Assembly: GCF_004912195.1 (NCBI RefSeq)
Contig: NZ_STGW01000001.1
Coordinates: forward strand, 397,552 to 461,551
Origin: Nocardioides caeni
GTDB taxonomy: Bacteria > Actinomycetota > Actinomycetes > Propionibacteriales > Nocardioidaceae
Direction of reading: 5' to 3'
DNA: 64,000 bases
Part shown: positions 53,763 to 62,342 of the stretch, piece by piece
Numbering within the stretch: the first letter of the stretch is position 1
How the letters are laid out: each line of letters starts with the position of its first letter
Program-made: the position numbers and the translations under genes
Notes under the pieces: generated by a model
Database searches by the model: none
Told to the model about the DNA's origin: nothing
What the model saw: only the letters and a program-made list of their open reading frames with translations

Positions 53763-56633
53763 GTGGCCAAGACCCGAGTTTCCGAACTCGCGAAGAAGTA
53801 CGGCATCCCCAGCAAGGAAGCGCTGGAGAAGCTGAGCGCGATCGGCGAGTTCGCCAAGACAGCCTCCTCGTCCGTCGAGCTTCCTGCCGTCAAGAAGTTC
53901 GAGGACACCTACGGCGCCGAGCTGCTGGCGAAGATGAAGCCGGCCGATGCCGCTCCGGCAAAGCCCGCGGCCAAGCCGGCGCCCGCCAAGAAGGCCGCAG
54001 CGCCCGCTCCGGCCGCTGAGCCCGAGGGCGTCGCCGCTCCGGCTGCGGTGGAGACCGCTGCCGACACGGCCGCCGCCCCCGCCGCCGACACTGCTGCCCC
54101 CGCGGCGCCCGCCGCGCCTGCAGGGCCGCGTCCGGGTCCGCGACCGGGCCCCGCCAAGGCTCCCGAGCCGGACCCCGAGCCCGAGGCCCCGGCTGCTGCC
54201 GCTCCGGCTGCCCCGGAAGCCCCGGAGGAGCCGTCGGCCCCGGCCGCGTCGTCCCCGAAGGCTCCGGCACCGAAGGCTCCGGCCCCGCGTCCCGTCGGCA
54301 AGCCGAGTGGTACGCCGCGTCCCGGCAACAACCCCTTCGCCCCCAGCCAGGGCATGGGACGCCGTCCCGCCCCGCCGCCGCGTGAGGGTGAGGCCGGTCC
54401 CGGTGGCCCCCGTCCGCCGGCAGGCGCCGGCGGCGGACGCCCGGGCATGCCGCGCCCGAACCCGGCGATGATGCCCAAGTCCCCGGCCGCGTTCGGCCAG
54501 GGGCCGGGCGGTCGCGGACCCGGCGGTCCCGGCCGCGGTGGCCCCGGCGGTCCCGGTCGTCCGGGTGCCCCCGGTCGGGGCGGTGCCCCGGGCCGTGGCG
54601 GCGCCGGAGCCGGCGCTGGTGCCGGTGCGCCCGGCCGCGGTCCCGGTGGCTTCGGCCCCGGTGGCGGCGGTCGTCCCGGCGGTGGTCGTCCCGGACAGCG
54701 TGGTCAGACCCAGGGTGCCTTCGGTCGCCCGGGTGGTCCCGCTCGTCGCGGTCGCAAGTCGAAGCGCGCCCGTCGCCAGGAGTTCGAGGCCATGGAGGCC
54801 CCGACGATCGGCGGCATGCGGGTCCGCAAGGGCAACGGGGAGACGATCCGTCTCGCCCGCGGCTGCTCGCTGACCGACTTCGCCGACAAGATCGGCGTCG
54901 ACGCGGCCTCGCTGGTGCAGATGCTCTTCCACCTCGGTGAGATGGTCACGGCCACCCAGTCCGTGGGTGACGAGACGCTGGAGCTGCTCGGTGACGAGCT
55001 CAACTACGTCGTCGAGATCGTCTCTCCGGAGGACGAGGACCGCGAGCTGCTCGAGACCTTCGATCTCGAGTTCGGCGCCGACGAGGGCAGCGAGGACGAC
55101 CTGGTCGTCCGCCCGCCCGTCGTCACCGTCATGGGTCACGTCGACCACGGAAAGACCAAGCTCCTCGACGCACTCCGCGACGCCAATGTCGTGGCGGGCG
55201 AGGCAGGTGGCATCACCCAGCACATCGGTGCCTACCAGGTCCACACTGAGGTCGATGGCAACGACCGCCGGATCACCTTCATCGACACCCCGGGTCACGA
55301 GGCGTTCACCTCGATGCGTGCCCGTGGTGCCCAGGCGACCGACATCGCGGTGCTGGTCGTCGCGGCCGACGACGGCGTCATGCCGCAGACGGTCGAGGCG
55401 CTCAACCACGCCCGCGCCGCCGGCGTGCCGATCGTGGTCGCGGTCAACAAGATCGACAAGGAGTCGGCCGACCCGACGAAGGTCCGCGGCCAGCTGTCCG
55501 ACTACGGCCTGGTCCCCGAGGAGTACGGCGGCGACGCGATGTTCGTCGACGTCTCCGCCAAGGCCGGTCTCAACCTCGACAAGCTGCTCGAGGCGATCGT
55601 GCTGACCGCCGACGCGTCGCTCGACCTGCGCGCCAACCCGGTCCAGGACGCACAGGGCCTGGTCATCGAGGCGCACCTCGACCGCGGTCGCGGTCCGGTG
55701 GCCACGATCCTGGTCCAGCGCGGAACCCTCCGTGTGGGCGACTCGATCGTCGCGGGCCCGGCCCACGGCCGGGTCCGCGCGATGCTCGACGAGCACGGCG
55801 ACAACATCGAGGAGGCCGACCCGTCGCGTCCCGCGATGGTCCTCGGTCTGACCGCCGTCCCGGGCGCCGGTCAGAACTTCCTCGTGGTCGAGGACGACCG
55901 GATGGCGCGCCAGATCGCCGAGAAGCGCGAGGCTCGCGAGCGGGCCGCGCTGCAGGCGAAGCGCCGCGTGCGTCGTACGCTCGAGGACTTCATGGCCTCC
56001 ATGGAGAAGGGTGGCGTCCAGGAGCTCAACCTCATCCTCAAGGGCGACGTGTCCGGCTCGGTCGAGGCTCTCGAGGACGCCCTCGCGCAGATCGACGTGG
56101 GCGAGGAGGTCAGCCTCCGCGTCATCGACCGCGGTGTCGGCGCGATCACCGAGACCAACGTCGACCTGGCGGCCGCGTCCGACGCGATCATCATCGGCTT
56201 CAACGTCCGCCCGCAGGGCAAGGCGGGGCAGATGGCCGAGAAGGAAGGCGTCGAGATCCGTTACTACTCGATCATCTACCAGGCGATCGAGGAGATCGAG
56301 GCGGCCCTCAAGGGCATGCTCAAGCCGGAGTACGAGGAGCAGACCCTCGGCCAGGCGGAGATCCGTGCGATCTTCCGCTCGTCGAAGATCGGCAACATCG
56401 CGGGCTGCATGGTCATCGGTGGTGTCATCCGGCGCAACGCCAAGGTCCGGGTCCTCCGCGACGGCGCGGTCATCGCCGACAACCTCGACCTCGCCTCGCT
56501 CAAGCGGGAGAAGGACGACGCGTCCGAGGTTCGGGAAGGCTTCGAGTGCGGTCTCGTGCTCAAGAACTTCCAGGACATCAAGGAAGGCGACGTGGTCGAG
56601 GCCTTCGAGATGAAGGAGATCCCGCGCTCCTGA
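53763..56633 (+). CDS. infB: Translation initiation factor IF-2
   Basis: 956 residues from GTG 53763. Two IF2-N modules: [20 protein letters not shown] at the N-terminus, and a second around residues 350-410 before the GTPase. Between them residues ~60-340 are low-complexity, first Ala/Pro and then Gly/Arg/Pro (e.g. [18 protein letters not shown]). The GTPase domain has G1 GHVDHGKTK at 458-466, G3 DTPGHEAF and G4 NKID; then beta-barrel and C-terminal initiator-tRNA-binding domains. The DUF503 gene often found after infB is absent; a terminator follows. Confidence 0.96.
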   Translation: MAKTRVSELAKKYGIPSKEALEKLSAIGEFAKTASSSVELPAVKKFEDTYGAELLAKMKPADAAPAKPAAKPAPAKKAAAPAPAAEPEGVAAPAAVETAADTAAAPAADTAAPAAPAAPAGPRPGPRPGPAKAPEPDPEPEAPAAAAPAAPEAPEEPSAPAASSPKAPAPKAPAPRPVGKPSGTPRPGNNPFAPSQGMGRRPAPPPREGEAGPGGPRPPAGAGGGRPGMPRPNPAMMPKSPAAFGQGPGGRGPGGPGRGGPGGPGRPGAPGRGGAPGRGGAGAGAGAGAPGRGPGGFGPGGGGRPGGGRPGQRGQTQGAFGRPGGPARRGRKSKRARRQEFEAMEAPTIGGMRVRKGNGETIRLARGCSLTDFADKIGVDAASLVQMLFHLGEMVTATQSVGDETLELLGDELNYVVEIVSPEDEDRELLETFDLEFGADEGSEDDLVVRPPVVTVMGHVDHGKTKLLDALRDANVVAGEAGGITQHIGAYQVHTEVDGNDRRITFIDTPGHEAFTSMRARGAQATDIAVLVVAADDGVMPQTVEALNHARAAGVPIVVAVNKIDKESADPTKVRGQLSDYGLVPEEYGGDAMFVDVSAKAGLNLDKLLEAIVLTADASLDLRANPVQDAQGLVIEAHLDRGRGPVATILVQRGTLRVGDSIVAGPAHGRVRAMLDEHGDNIEEADPSRPAMVLGLTAVPGAGQNFLVVEDDRMARQIAEKREARERAALQAKRRVRRTLEDFMASMEKGGVQELNLILKGDVSGSVEALEDALAQIDVGEEVSLRVIDRGVGAITETNVDLAAASDAIIIGFNVRPQGKAGQMAEKEGVEIRYYSIIYQAIEEIEAALKGMLKPEYEEQTLGQAEIRAIFRSSKIGNIAGCMVIGGVIRRNAKVRVLRDGAVIADNLDLASLKREKDDASEVREGFECGLVLKNFQDIKEGDVVEAFEMKEIPRS

Positions 56634-56658
56634 GCGCCGGAGAATCGATCCCTGCTGT

Positions 56659-56687
56659 GCCGTCCGTCCCTCCTCGGGGCGGACGGC
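56659..56687 (+). terminator. Stem-loop after infB
   Basis: Arms GCCGTCCG / CGGACGGC (56659-56666, 56680-56687) with inner CCC/GGG pairing and outer CTG/CAG pairs, 25 bp after the infB stop and 28 bp before rbfA. Only tgctctact follows, so it may attenuate rather than end transcription. Confidence 0.6.
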
Positions 56688-56715
56688 GCAGTGCTCTACT
56701 GATAGGAAAGTCCCC

Positions 56716-57189
56716 ATGGCCAGCCCGCGCGTGCGCAAGATCGCCGACCGGATCCAGGTGATCGTTGCCGAGATGCTCGAGCGTCGGATCAAGGACCCGC
56801 GTCTCGGATTCGTCACGATCACCGACGTCCGCCTGACCGGCGACGCCCAGAACGCCACGATCTACTACACCGTGCTCGGCGAGGACGCCGATCAGCAGGC
56901 CACGGCCGCGGCGCTCGAGTCCGCCAAGGGCCTCCTGCGCTCGGAGGTCGGCAAGCAGCTCGGCATGCGCCACGTGCCCACCCTGGCGTTCTCCTGGGAC
57001 GGCGTCCCGGAGTCCGCGCGCCACCTGGACGAGGTGCTCGCCAAGGCGCGGGAGGCCGATGCGGCCGTCGCCGCGGCCCGCGAGGGTGCCGTGCCCGCCG
57101 GCGAGGCCGACCCCTACAAAAAGCCGCGGGAGCTGGCCGACGGCGAGCTCGACGAGCTCGACCAGGCTGACCAGTTCGACGAGGACTGA
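56716..57189 (+). CDS. rbfA: 30S ribosome-binding factor A
   Basis: 157 residues, KH-type fold with [40 protein letters not shown] and [20 protein letters not shown]. Required for 16S 5'-end maturation and cold adaptation. The acidic C-terminal tail ([14 protein letters not shown]) is an addition. truB starts 4 bp after the stop. Confidence 0.93.
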   Translation: MASPRVRKIADRIQVIVAEMLERRIKDPRLGFVTITDVRLTGDAQNATIYYTVLGEDADQQATAAALESAKGLLRSEVGKQLGMRHVPTLAFSWDGVPESARHLDEVLAKAREADAAVAAAREGAVPAGEADPYKKPRELADGELDELDQADQFDED

Positions 57190-57193
57190 GCGG

Positions 57194-58051
57194 GTGGCCG
57201 AGTCCGGATTGGTCGTCATCGACAAGCCGGCCGGGATCACGTCCCACGACGTCGTCGCCCGCGTCCGCCGCGCGCTCGGGACCCGGAAGGTCGGGCACGC
57301 CGGCACGCTGGACCCGATGGCGACCGGGGTGCTGGTGCTGGGCGTGGAGCGGGCGACCCGCCTGCTCGGTCACCTGATGCTGACGGAGAAGACCTACTCC
57401 GCGACCGTCCGCCTCGGCCAGACGACCACGACCGATGACGCCGAGGGCGAGGTCGTCGCGACCACGACCGCCGCCGACGTGGCCGAGGGAGACGTGCGGT
57501 CTGCCCTGGCGTCGTTCGAGGGTGAGATCGAGCAGGTCCCGTCGACCGTGTCGGCCATCAAGGTCAACGGCAAGCGGGCCTACGCGCTGGCCCGTGACGG
57601 TGAACAGGTGGAGTTGAAGGCACGGCCGGTGACGATCCACGAGATCGCCGTCGGAGAGCTGCAGCGGGTCGGCGACCTCCTGGACGTCGAGATCCGCGTG
57701 CGCTGCTCCAGTGGCACCTACATCCGCGCCATCGCCCGCGACCTCGGCGCCGCGCTCGGCGTTGGCGGGCACCTGACGGCCCTGCGTCGGCACTCGGTGG
57801 GGGCCTTCACCCTGGACGGCGCCAACACCGACTTCGAGCACCTGACGCTCACGCCGCTCGCGGACGCCGCCCGATCCACCTTCCCAGCGGTCGAGCTCGA
57901 CGCCGAGCAGGCGCAGGCGGTCCGCTACGGCAGGCCGCTGCCCCTCACGCTCGACGACCTGACCGGGCTGTTCGACCCGGCCGGGGAGTTCCTCGCGCTC
58001 TATCGCCCGGAGGGCGGTGTCGCGCGGCCCGCCGCCGTGTTCGTCGGATGA
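57194..58051 (+). CDS. truB: tRNA pseudouridine(55) synthase
   Basis: 285 residues from GTG 57194. N-terminus LVVIDKPAGITSHDVVARVR; the catalytic aspartate is D40 in HAGTLDPMATGVLVLG; also YSATVRLGQTTTTDDAEG and RCSSGTYIRAIARDLG; the C-terminal PUA-like domain follows. The longer in-frame reading begins inside rbfA and is not used. The stop overlaps the next gene (ATGA), linking it to a secreted protein gene. Confidence 0.95.
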   Translation: MAESGLVVIDKPAGITSHDVVARVRRALGTRKVGHAGTLDPMATGVLVLGVERATRLLGHLMLTEKTYSATVRLGQTTTTDDAEGEVVATTTAADVAEGDVRSALASFEGEIEQVPSTVSAIKVNGKRAYALARDGEQVELKARPVTIHEIAVGELQRVGDLLDVEIRVRCSSGTYIRAIARDLGAALGVGGHLTALRRHSVGAFTLDGANTDFEHLTLTPLADAARSTFPAVELDAEQAQAVRYGRPLPLTLDDLTGLFDPAGEFLALYRPEGGVARPAAVFVG

Positions 58052-58998
58052 GGAATAGCCTGGCAGCGGTGCTGGCCGGCTGGTGCCTGCTCGCCTCGGG
58101 CTGCGATGCCGGAGCCGGGACCCCGGAGAGCCCGTCCGCTGCGAGCAGCGGAGCCGACGCTGCTGGCTCCTGTGAGGACGCGGCCCCGGTGGTCCGCCGC
58201 TACGCCGACGCCGTCGCCCGGGTGAGCGTGGTGAGCTTCAACGTCGACCGGACCGGCCGCCCCGCCGGGAGCGTGGCCGACGTACGACGCCTCCTGCGGC
58301 GCGACGACGTGGACGTCGTCGGCTGGCAGGAGGCCGACACGGATGCCTTCACGCGGGCGGCCGCCTGGGGAGAGCAGCGGGGCTGGCGCACGCACTTCTT
58401 CGACGTCGGCGACGGCGCTCGGCAGGTGCCGATCACCTGGCGTGACGATCGATGGGTGCTCGTCGGGGTCGATGCCCATCCGATGGTCGACGGCGCGGGT
58501 CGCGACGTGACGGACCATCCGTTCCGGCCGAAGTGGGCGACCGCGGTCACGCTCAGGCACCGCGCGTCCGGGCGTCAGGTGACGGTCCTCAACACGCACG
58601 TGCCCAACCACGTCGAGACCGGCGCCCAGTGGGAGGACAACGTCAACGCACGTGCCGCGCGGCAGCACTACGCCAGGCTCGCCGCGCTGCTGGGCTCGCC
58701 GGGCGATGTCCGGATCGCGACCGGCGACTTCCAGTGGGACCACCACGACGACCTCGCCGCGCGGCCTGAGGGCGGCATCACCCGCACCTTCGCGGGACGG
58801 GCCCGCAACTCGTTCCAGGCTCTCGGACTGACCGGCGTCTGCCCGACGCGCAACACCCGCTGGATCGACTACGTGTGGGTCGATCGGCCCTCGCTCGTCG
58901 CACGACGGGCCGCCTTCGTCACGCACCGTTCCCTGCCCGGTTATGCGTCCGACCACCGACCGATACTGGCGACGGTCGCGCTGCGGCGTCCGAACTGA
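58048..58998 (+). CDS. Secreted endonuclease/exonuclease/phosphatase-fold lipoprotein
   Basis: 316 residues. A lipoprotein signal with lipobox LASGC (Cys19) and a Ser/Gly-rich linker. The EEP fold shows VSFNVDRTG, the metal glutamate in GWQEADTD, VTVLNTHVPNH, IATGDFQWDHHD and the C-terminal YASDHRPILATV. Substrate (nucleic acid, lipid or inositol phosphate) cannot be told. Its start overlaps the truB stop by 4 bp. Confidence 0.85.
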   Translation: MRNSLAAVLAGWCLLASGCDAGAGTPESPSAASSGADAAGSCEDAAPVVRRYADAVARVSVVSFNVDRTGRPAGSVADVRRLLRRDDVDVVGWQEADTDAFTRAAAWGEQRGWRTHFFDVGDGARQVPITWRDDRWVLVGVDAHPMVDGAGRDVTDHPFRPKWATAVTLRHRASGRQVTVLNTHVPNHVETGAQWEDNVNARAARQHYARLAALLGSPGDVRIATGDFQWDHHDDLAARPEGGITRTFAGRARNSFQALGLTGVCPTRNTRWIDYVWVDRPSLVARRAAFVTHRSLPGYASDHRPILATVALRRPN

Positions 58999-59035
58999 CC
59001 GATTCGGGTCCGGCCCCCGCGCTGCCGGTGGTTGA

Positions 59036-59860
59036 ATGTGCGCGGACTGGCAGGTGTGGGGAAGTGGGTTGAGTGTGCGGGGGGACAGTCGAGGCGGCCG
59101 ACGATCGCGCGCGCCGCTGAGCCTGCGCCACCTGGTGCTGGTCGTCCTGGCCGCGGCGATGGCGGCGGTGTCGGTGCCGGCCGCGTCGCCGGCCTCGGGA
59201 GAGACGACGACCACCCCGCAGAGCCCCCTCGAGGCGGGCGTGCACGTCATCGGCGACTCGATCACCGATCGCGCCCACAATCACGACTGGTCTCCGCTCA
59301 GCGCGGAACGACGTCCGCGCGGCTGGACGGTCGACGCCTATCCGGGCCGCCGGGTGACAGCCCTGGGCGTCGCCCCGGTGCCGCGCACCCGCGACCGGGA
59401 GACGGCGATCCGTCACGTCTTCACGATGCCGCGGCACCGGGTGGGGACGGCGGTCATCGCACTCGGGACCAACGGCGCCGACGAGGCCATGACGGTCGCC
59501 GACGCCACCCGTCTCTATGCGCAGGGCATCCGGCTGGTCCGCGGCGCGCTGCGCTGGCGGGGGCCCAAGCGCGTGGTGCTCGTCACGCCCTGGAAGGACC
59601 CGTCCATCGAGGAGGGCGCCCTCAAGGAGTCGACCGGGCTTCCCTACGAGCCCTACCAGTGGGCCAGCAAGACGGTCGTCTATCGCAAGGCCATCCATCG
59701 GGTCGCCCGGGCCACGCGCGGGGTCTGCGTGATGCCGTGGCACACCTACGCCTCCGCGCACCCGGCCCGCTTCCGTGACGGCATCCACCCGGACCGGATC
59801 GCCCTGCGGGTGTGGCGCAGGATGCTCGAGCGTGCGATCCGCACCTGCGCCCAGCAGTGA
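59036..59860 (+). CDS. Secreted SGNH/GDSL-like hydrolase
   Basis: About 274 residues from ATG 59036; GTG 59075 would give a more normal signal sequence. Hydrophobic segment LSLRHLVLVVLAAAMAAVSV ends near SPASG. The block I serine is in VHVIGDSITDRAH, block III IALGTNGADEAM supplies the asparagine, and block V is RDGIHPDRIALRVW (Asp-x-x-His). This pattern fits an extracellular acyl esterase of the SGNH clan, like those acting on wall polysaccharides or lipids. No adjacent acyltransferase is present. Confidence 0.78.
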   Translation: MCADWQVWGSGLSVRGDSRGGRRSRAPLSLRHLVLVVLAAAMAAVSVPAASPASGETTTTPQSPLEAGVHVIGDSITDRAHNHDWSPLSAERRPRGWTVDAYPGRRVTALGVAPVPRTRDRETAIRHVFTMPRHRVGTAVIALGTNGADEAMTVADATRLYAQGIRLVRGALRWRGPKRVVLVTPWKDPSIEEGALKESTGLPYEPYQWASKTVVYRKAIHRVARATRGVCVMPWHTYASAHPARFRDGIHPDRIALRVWRRMLERAIRTCAQQ

Positions 59861-59923
59861 GCAGCCGCGCGCAGCGTGGTCGCCGGTGACCCGTTCGGAC
59901 GTCGGGATCAGTAGGGTGGCGCC

Positions 59924-60883
59924 GTGCGAGTGTGGCGCGAGTTGAGCGACGTCCCGGCTGGGCTGGGGCGCACCGTTGCCACCATCGGCAACTTCGACGG
60001 GATGCACCTCGGTCACCAGCACGTCGTACGACGGGCCCGCGAGGTCGCGGCCGACGTGGCCGCCGACACGGCGATCGACGGGGTCGTCGCCGTCACCTTC
60101 GACCCGCACCCGATCGCGGTCCTGCGTCCGGAGCACGCGCCGCCGACGCTCACGACCATCGACGAGCGCCTGCGGCTGCTGGGAGAGGCCGGCGTGGACG
60201 ACGTCCTCGTGATCCCGTTCTCGCGGGACATCGCGGCGTGGGCGCCCGAGGAGTTCATCGAGCGGATCCTGCTCTCGACGCTGCACGTCAAGGCGGTCGT
60301 GGTGGGCGCGAACTTCCGCTTCGGCCGCCGTGCGGCCGGCGACTGCAACCTCCTGCGCGCCGCGGGCGCCGAGCACGACTTCGTGCTCGAGGAGGTCAGC
60401 CTCGACGGTGGCCCCCAGGTCTGGTCCTCGACCTACGTCCGCACCTGCCTGGCGGCCGGTGACGTCACCGGCGCCGCCGAGGCGCTCGGACGCTCCTACA
60501 CGGTCCGCGGCGTCGTGGTCGAAGGCGACAAGCGCGGTCGTGAGCTCGGGTTCCCCACCGCCAACGTCCCGGTGCCCCCCGGTGCGGCAGCGCCGGCCGA
60601 CGGTGTCTACGCCGGCTGGCTGACCCCGCTCGACGGCCCCGACGCCACGACGCGGTTCCCCGCTGCGATCAGCGTCGGCACCAACCCCACCTTCGCCGGT
60701 GAGCGTGAGCGACGGGTGGAGTCCTACGTGCTCGACCGCACCGACCTCGACCTCTATGGCCACGAGGTCGAGGTGGAGTTCATCGAGCGCCTGCGGGGCA
60801 TGGTCCGCTTCGATGGCATCGATGCCCTGCTCGAGGCGATGGCCGACGACGTCGCTCGGACCCGCGCCCTCCTGATGCGCTGA
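59924..60883 (+). CDS. ribF: Bifunctional riboflavin kinase/FAD synthetase
   Basis: Makes FMN and FAD from riboflavin. 319 residues from GTG 59924. The N-terminal FAD synthetase (nucleotidyltransferase) domain has ATIGNFDGMHLGHQHVV and VVGANFRFGRRAAGD with TYVRTCLAAGDV; the C-terminal riboflavin kinase domain has RGRELGFPTANV, DGVYAGWL and SVGTNPTFAG. Position downstream of truB is the usual actinobacterial order with two extra genes between. Confidence 0.96.
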   Translation: MRVWRELSDVPAGLGRTVATIGNFDGMHLGHQHVVRRAREVAADVAADTAIDGVVAVTFDPHPIAVLRPEHAPPTLTTIDERLRLLGEAGVDDVLVIPFSRDIAAWAPEEFIERILLSTLHVKAVVVGANFRFGRRAAGDCNLLRAAGAEHDFVLEEVSLDGGPQVWSSTYVRTCLAAGDVTGAAEALGRSYTVRGVVVEGDKRGRELGFPTANVPVPPGAAAPADGVYAGWLTPLDGPDATTRFPAAISVGTNPTFAGERERRVESYVLDRTDLDLYGHEVEVEFIERLRGMVRFDGIDALLEAMADDVARTRALLMR

Positions 60884-60893
60884 GCGAGGCGAC

Positions 60894-61904
60894 GTGAGCA
60901 CCGACGAGATCGCGGCTGCCGAGCGGTGGTTCGTCGGCCACGGCCTGCCCTACTTCGTCGATCACCACCGTGCGGCGGTCGCGGAGGGCCTGCGCCGTGG
61001 ACGGCTGCTGGGCGTGCTCGCATCCGCCGCGCTCCTCGGGACCGTGGCCGGCGTCGCGACCGGCCTGTGGCTCGGCGCCGCAGCCGGCATCGGCGCGGGC
61101 ATGACCGGGCTGGGCGTGCTCCTCGCGGTCTACGCGGTCACCACGCTGCGGGCGTGGCTAATCGTCGGGTGGGCGGTCCGCCGTACGTTCGGATCGCTGG
61201 GTCTCCTGCTCCCGCTCGTCACCCGCGCCCTCCCGCTGCTGCTGCTCTTCATTACCTTCCTGTTCATCAACGCGGAGGTGTGGCAGGTCGCCGCCAGCCT
61301 CGACGGCGGCGTGCTGTGGGTGACGGTCCTGCTGTTCGGGGCCATCGCGGTCGGCTTCCTGCTCACCCGGCTTCCCGAGGAGCTCGACCAGGTCGACGAC
61401 GACGTCGAGGCGCGACAGCTCGTCGATGCGTGCGCGGGCACCCCCCTCGAGGCAGCGGCCCGGAGGATCGCCGAGCGCGTCGATCGGGTCGGCGCTGTCG
61501 ACGCCGAGGTCACCGGGCTGCAGAAGGCCAACCTGGTCCTGGTCCTCCTGGTCGCGCAGGCGCTCCAGGTCCTGCTGCTCTCGATCGCTGTGTTCGGTTT
61601 CTTCCTGATCTTCGGGGTCGTCGCGATGGCACCGGAGGTCGTCGGGACGTGGACGGGTGGCGACCTGCACGCCCTCGGCGGCGTCGTGGGCTCGTGGACC
61701 GGCGATCGGTTGAGCCTGGAGCTCGTCCGCGTGTCGACCTTCCTGGCTGCCTTCAGCGGGCTCTACTTCACGGTCTACGCCGTGACAGACGAGCTCTATC
61801 GCCGCCAGTTCTTCTCGACGGTGATCCGCGAGCTGGAGAGAGCCGTCAGCGCGCGCGTGGCCTACCGAGCCCTCCTGGGCGAAGCCCCCGGGGCCGTCGG
61901 CTGA
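60894..61904 (+). CDS. Multi-spanning membrane protein of unknown function
   Basis: 336 residues from GTG 60894, 10 bp after ribF. About seven hydrophobic segments: LLGVLASAALLGTVAGVATG, IGAGMTGLGVLLAVYAV, RALPLLLLFITFLFI, VLLFGAIAVGFLLT, VLLVAQALQVLLLSIAVFGF and others, separated by a charged ~80-residue cytoplasmic loop (EELDQVDDDVEARQL). I do not recognise a family. Close spacing suggests co-transcription with ribF. Confidence 0.75.
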   Translation: MSTDEIAAAERWFVGHGLPYFVDHHRAAVAEGLRRGRLLGVLASAALLGTVAGVATGLWLGAAAGIGAGMTGLGVLLAVYAVTTLRAWLIVGWAVRRTFGSLGLLLPLVTRALPLLLLFITFLFINAEVWQVAASLDGGVLWVTVLLFGAIAVGFLLTRLPEELDQVDDDVEARQLVDACAGTPLEAAARRIAERVDRVGAVDAEVTGLQKANLVLVLLVAQALQVLLLSIAVFGFFLIFGVVAMAPEVVGTWTGGDLHALGGVVGSWTGDRLSLELVRVSTFLAAFSGLYFTVYAVTDELYRRQFFSTVIRELERAVSARVAYRALLGEAPGAVG

Positions 61905-61916
61905 CCGTCGGCCCGC

Positions 61917-62339
<423 letters not shown>

Positions 62340-62342
62340 CTC

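Noticed and set aside
52365..56858. A 1497-codon open frame on the minus strand across nusA, ylxR and infB
   Set aside because: Antisense shadow of well-supported core genes; the Gly/Thr/Ala-rich stretches mirror the low-complexity part of IF-2.
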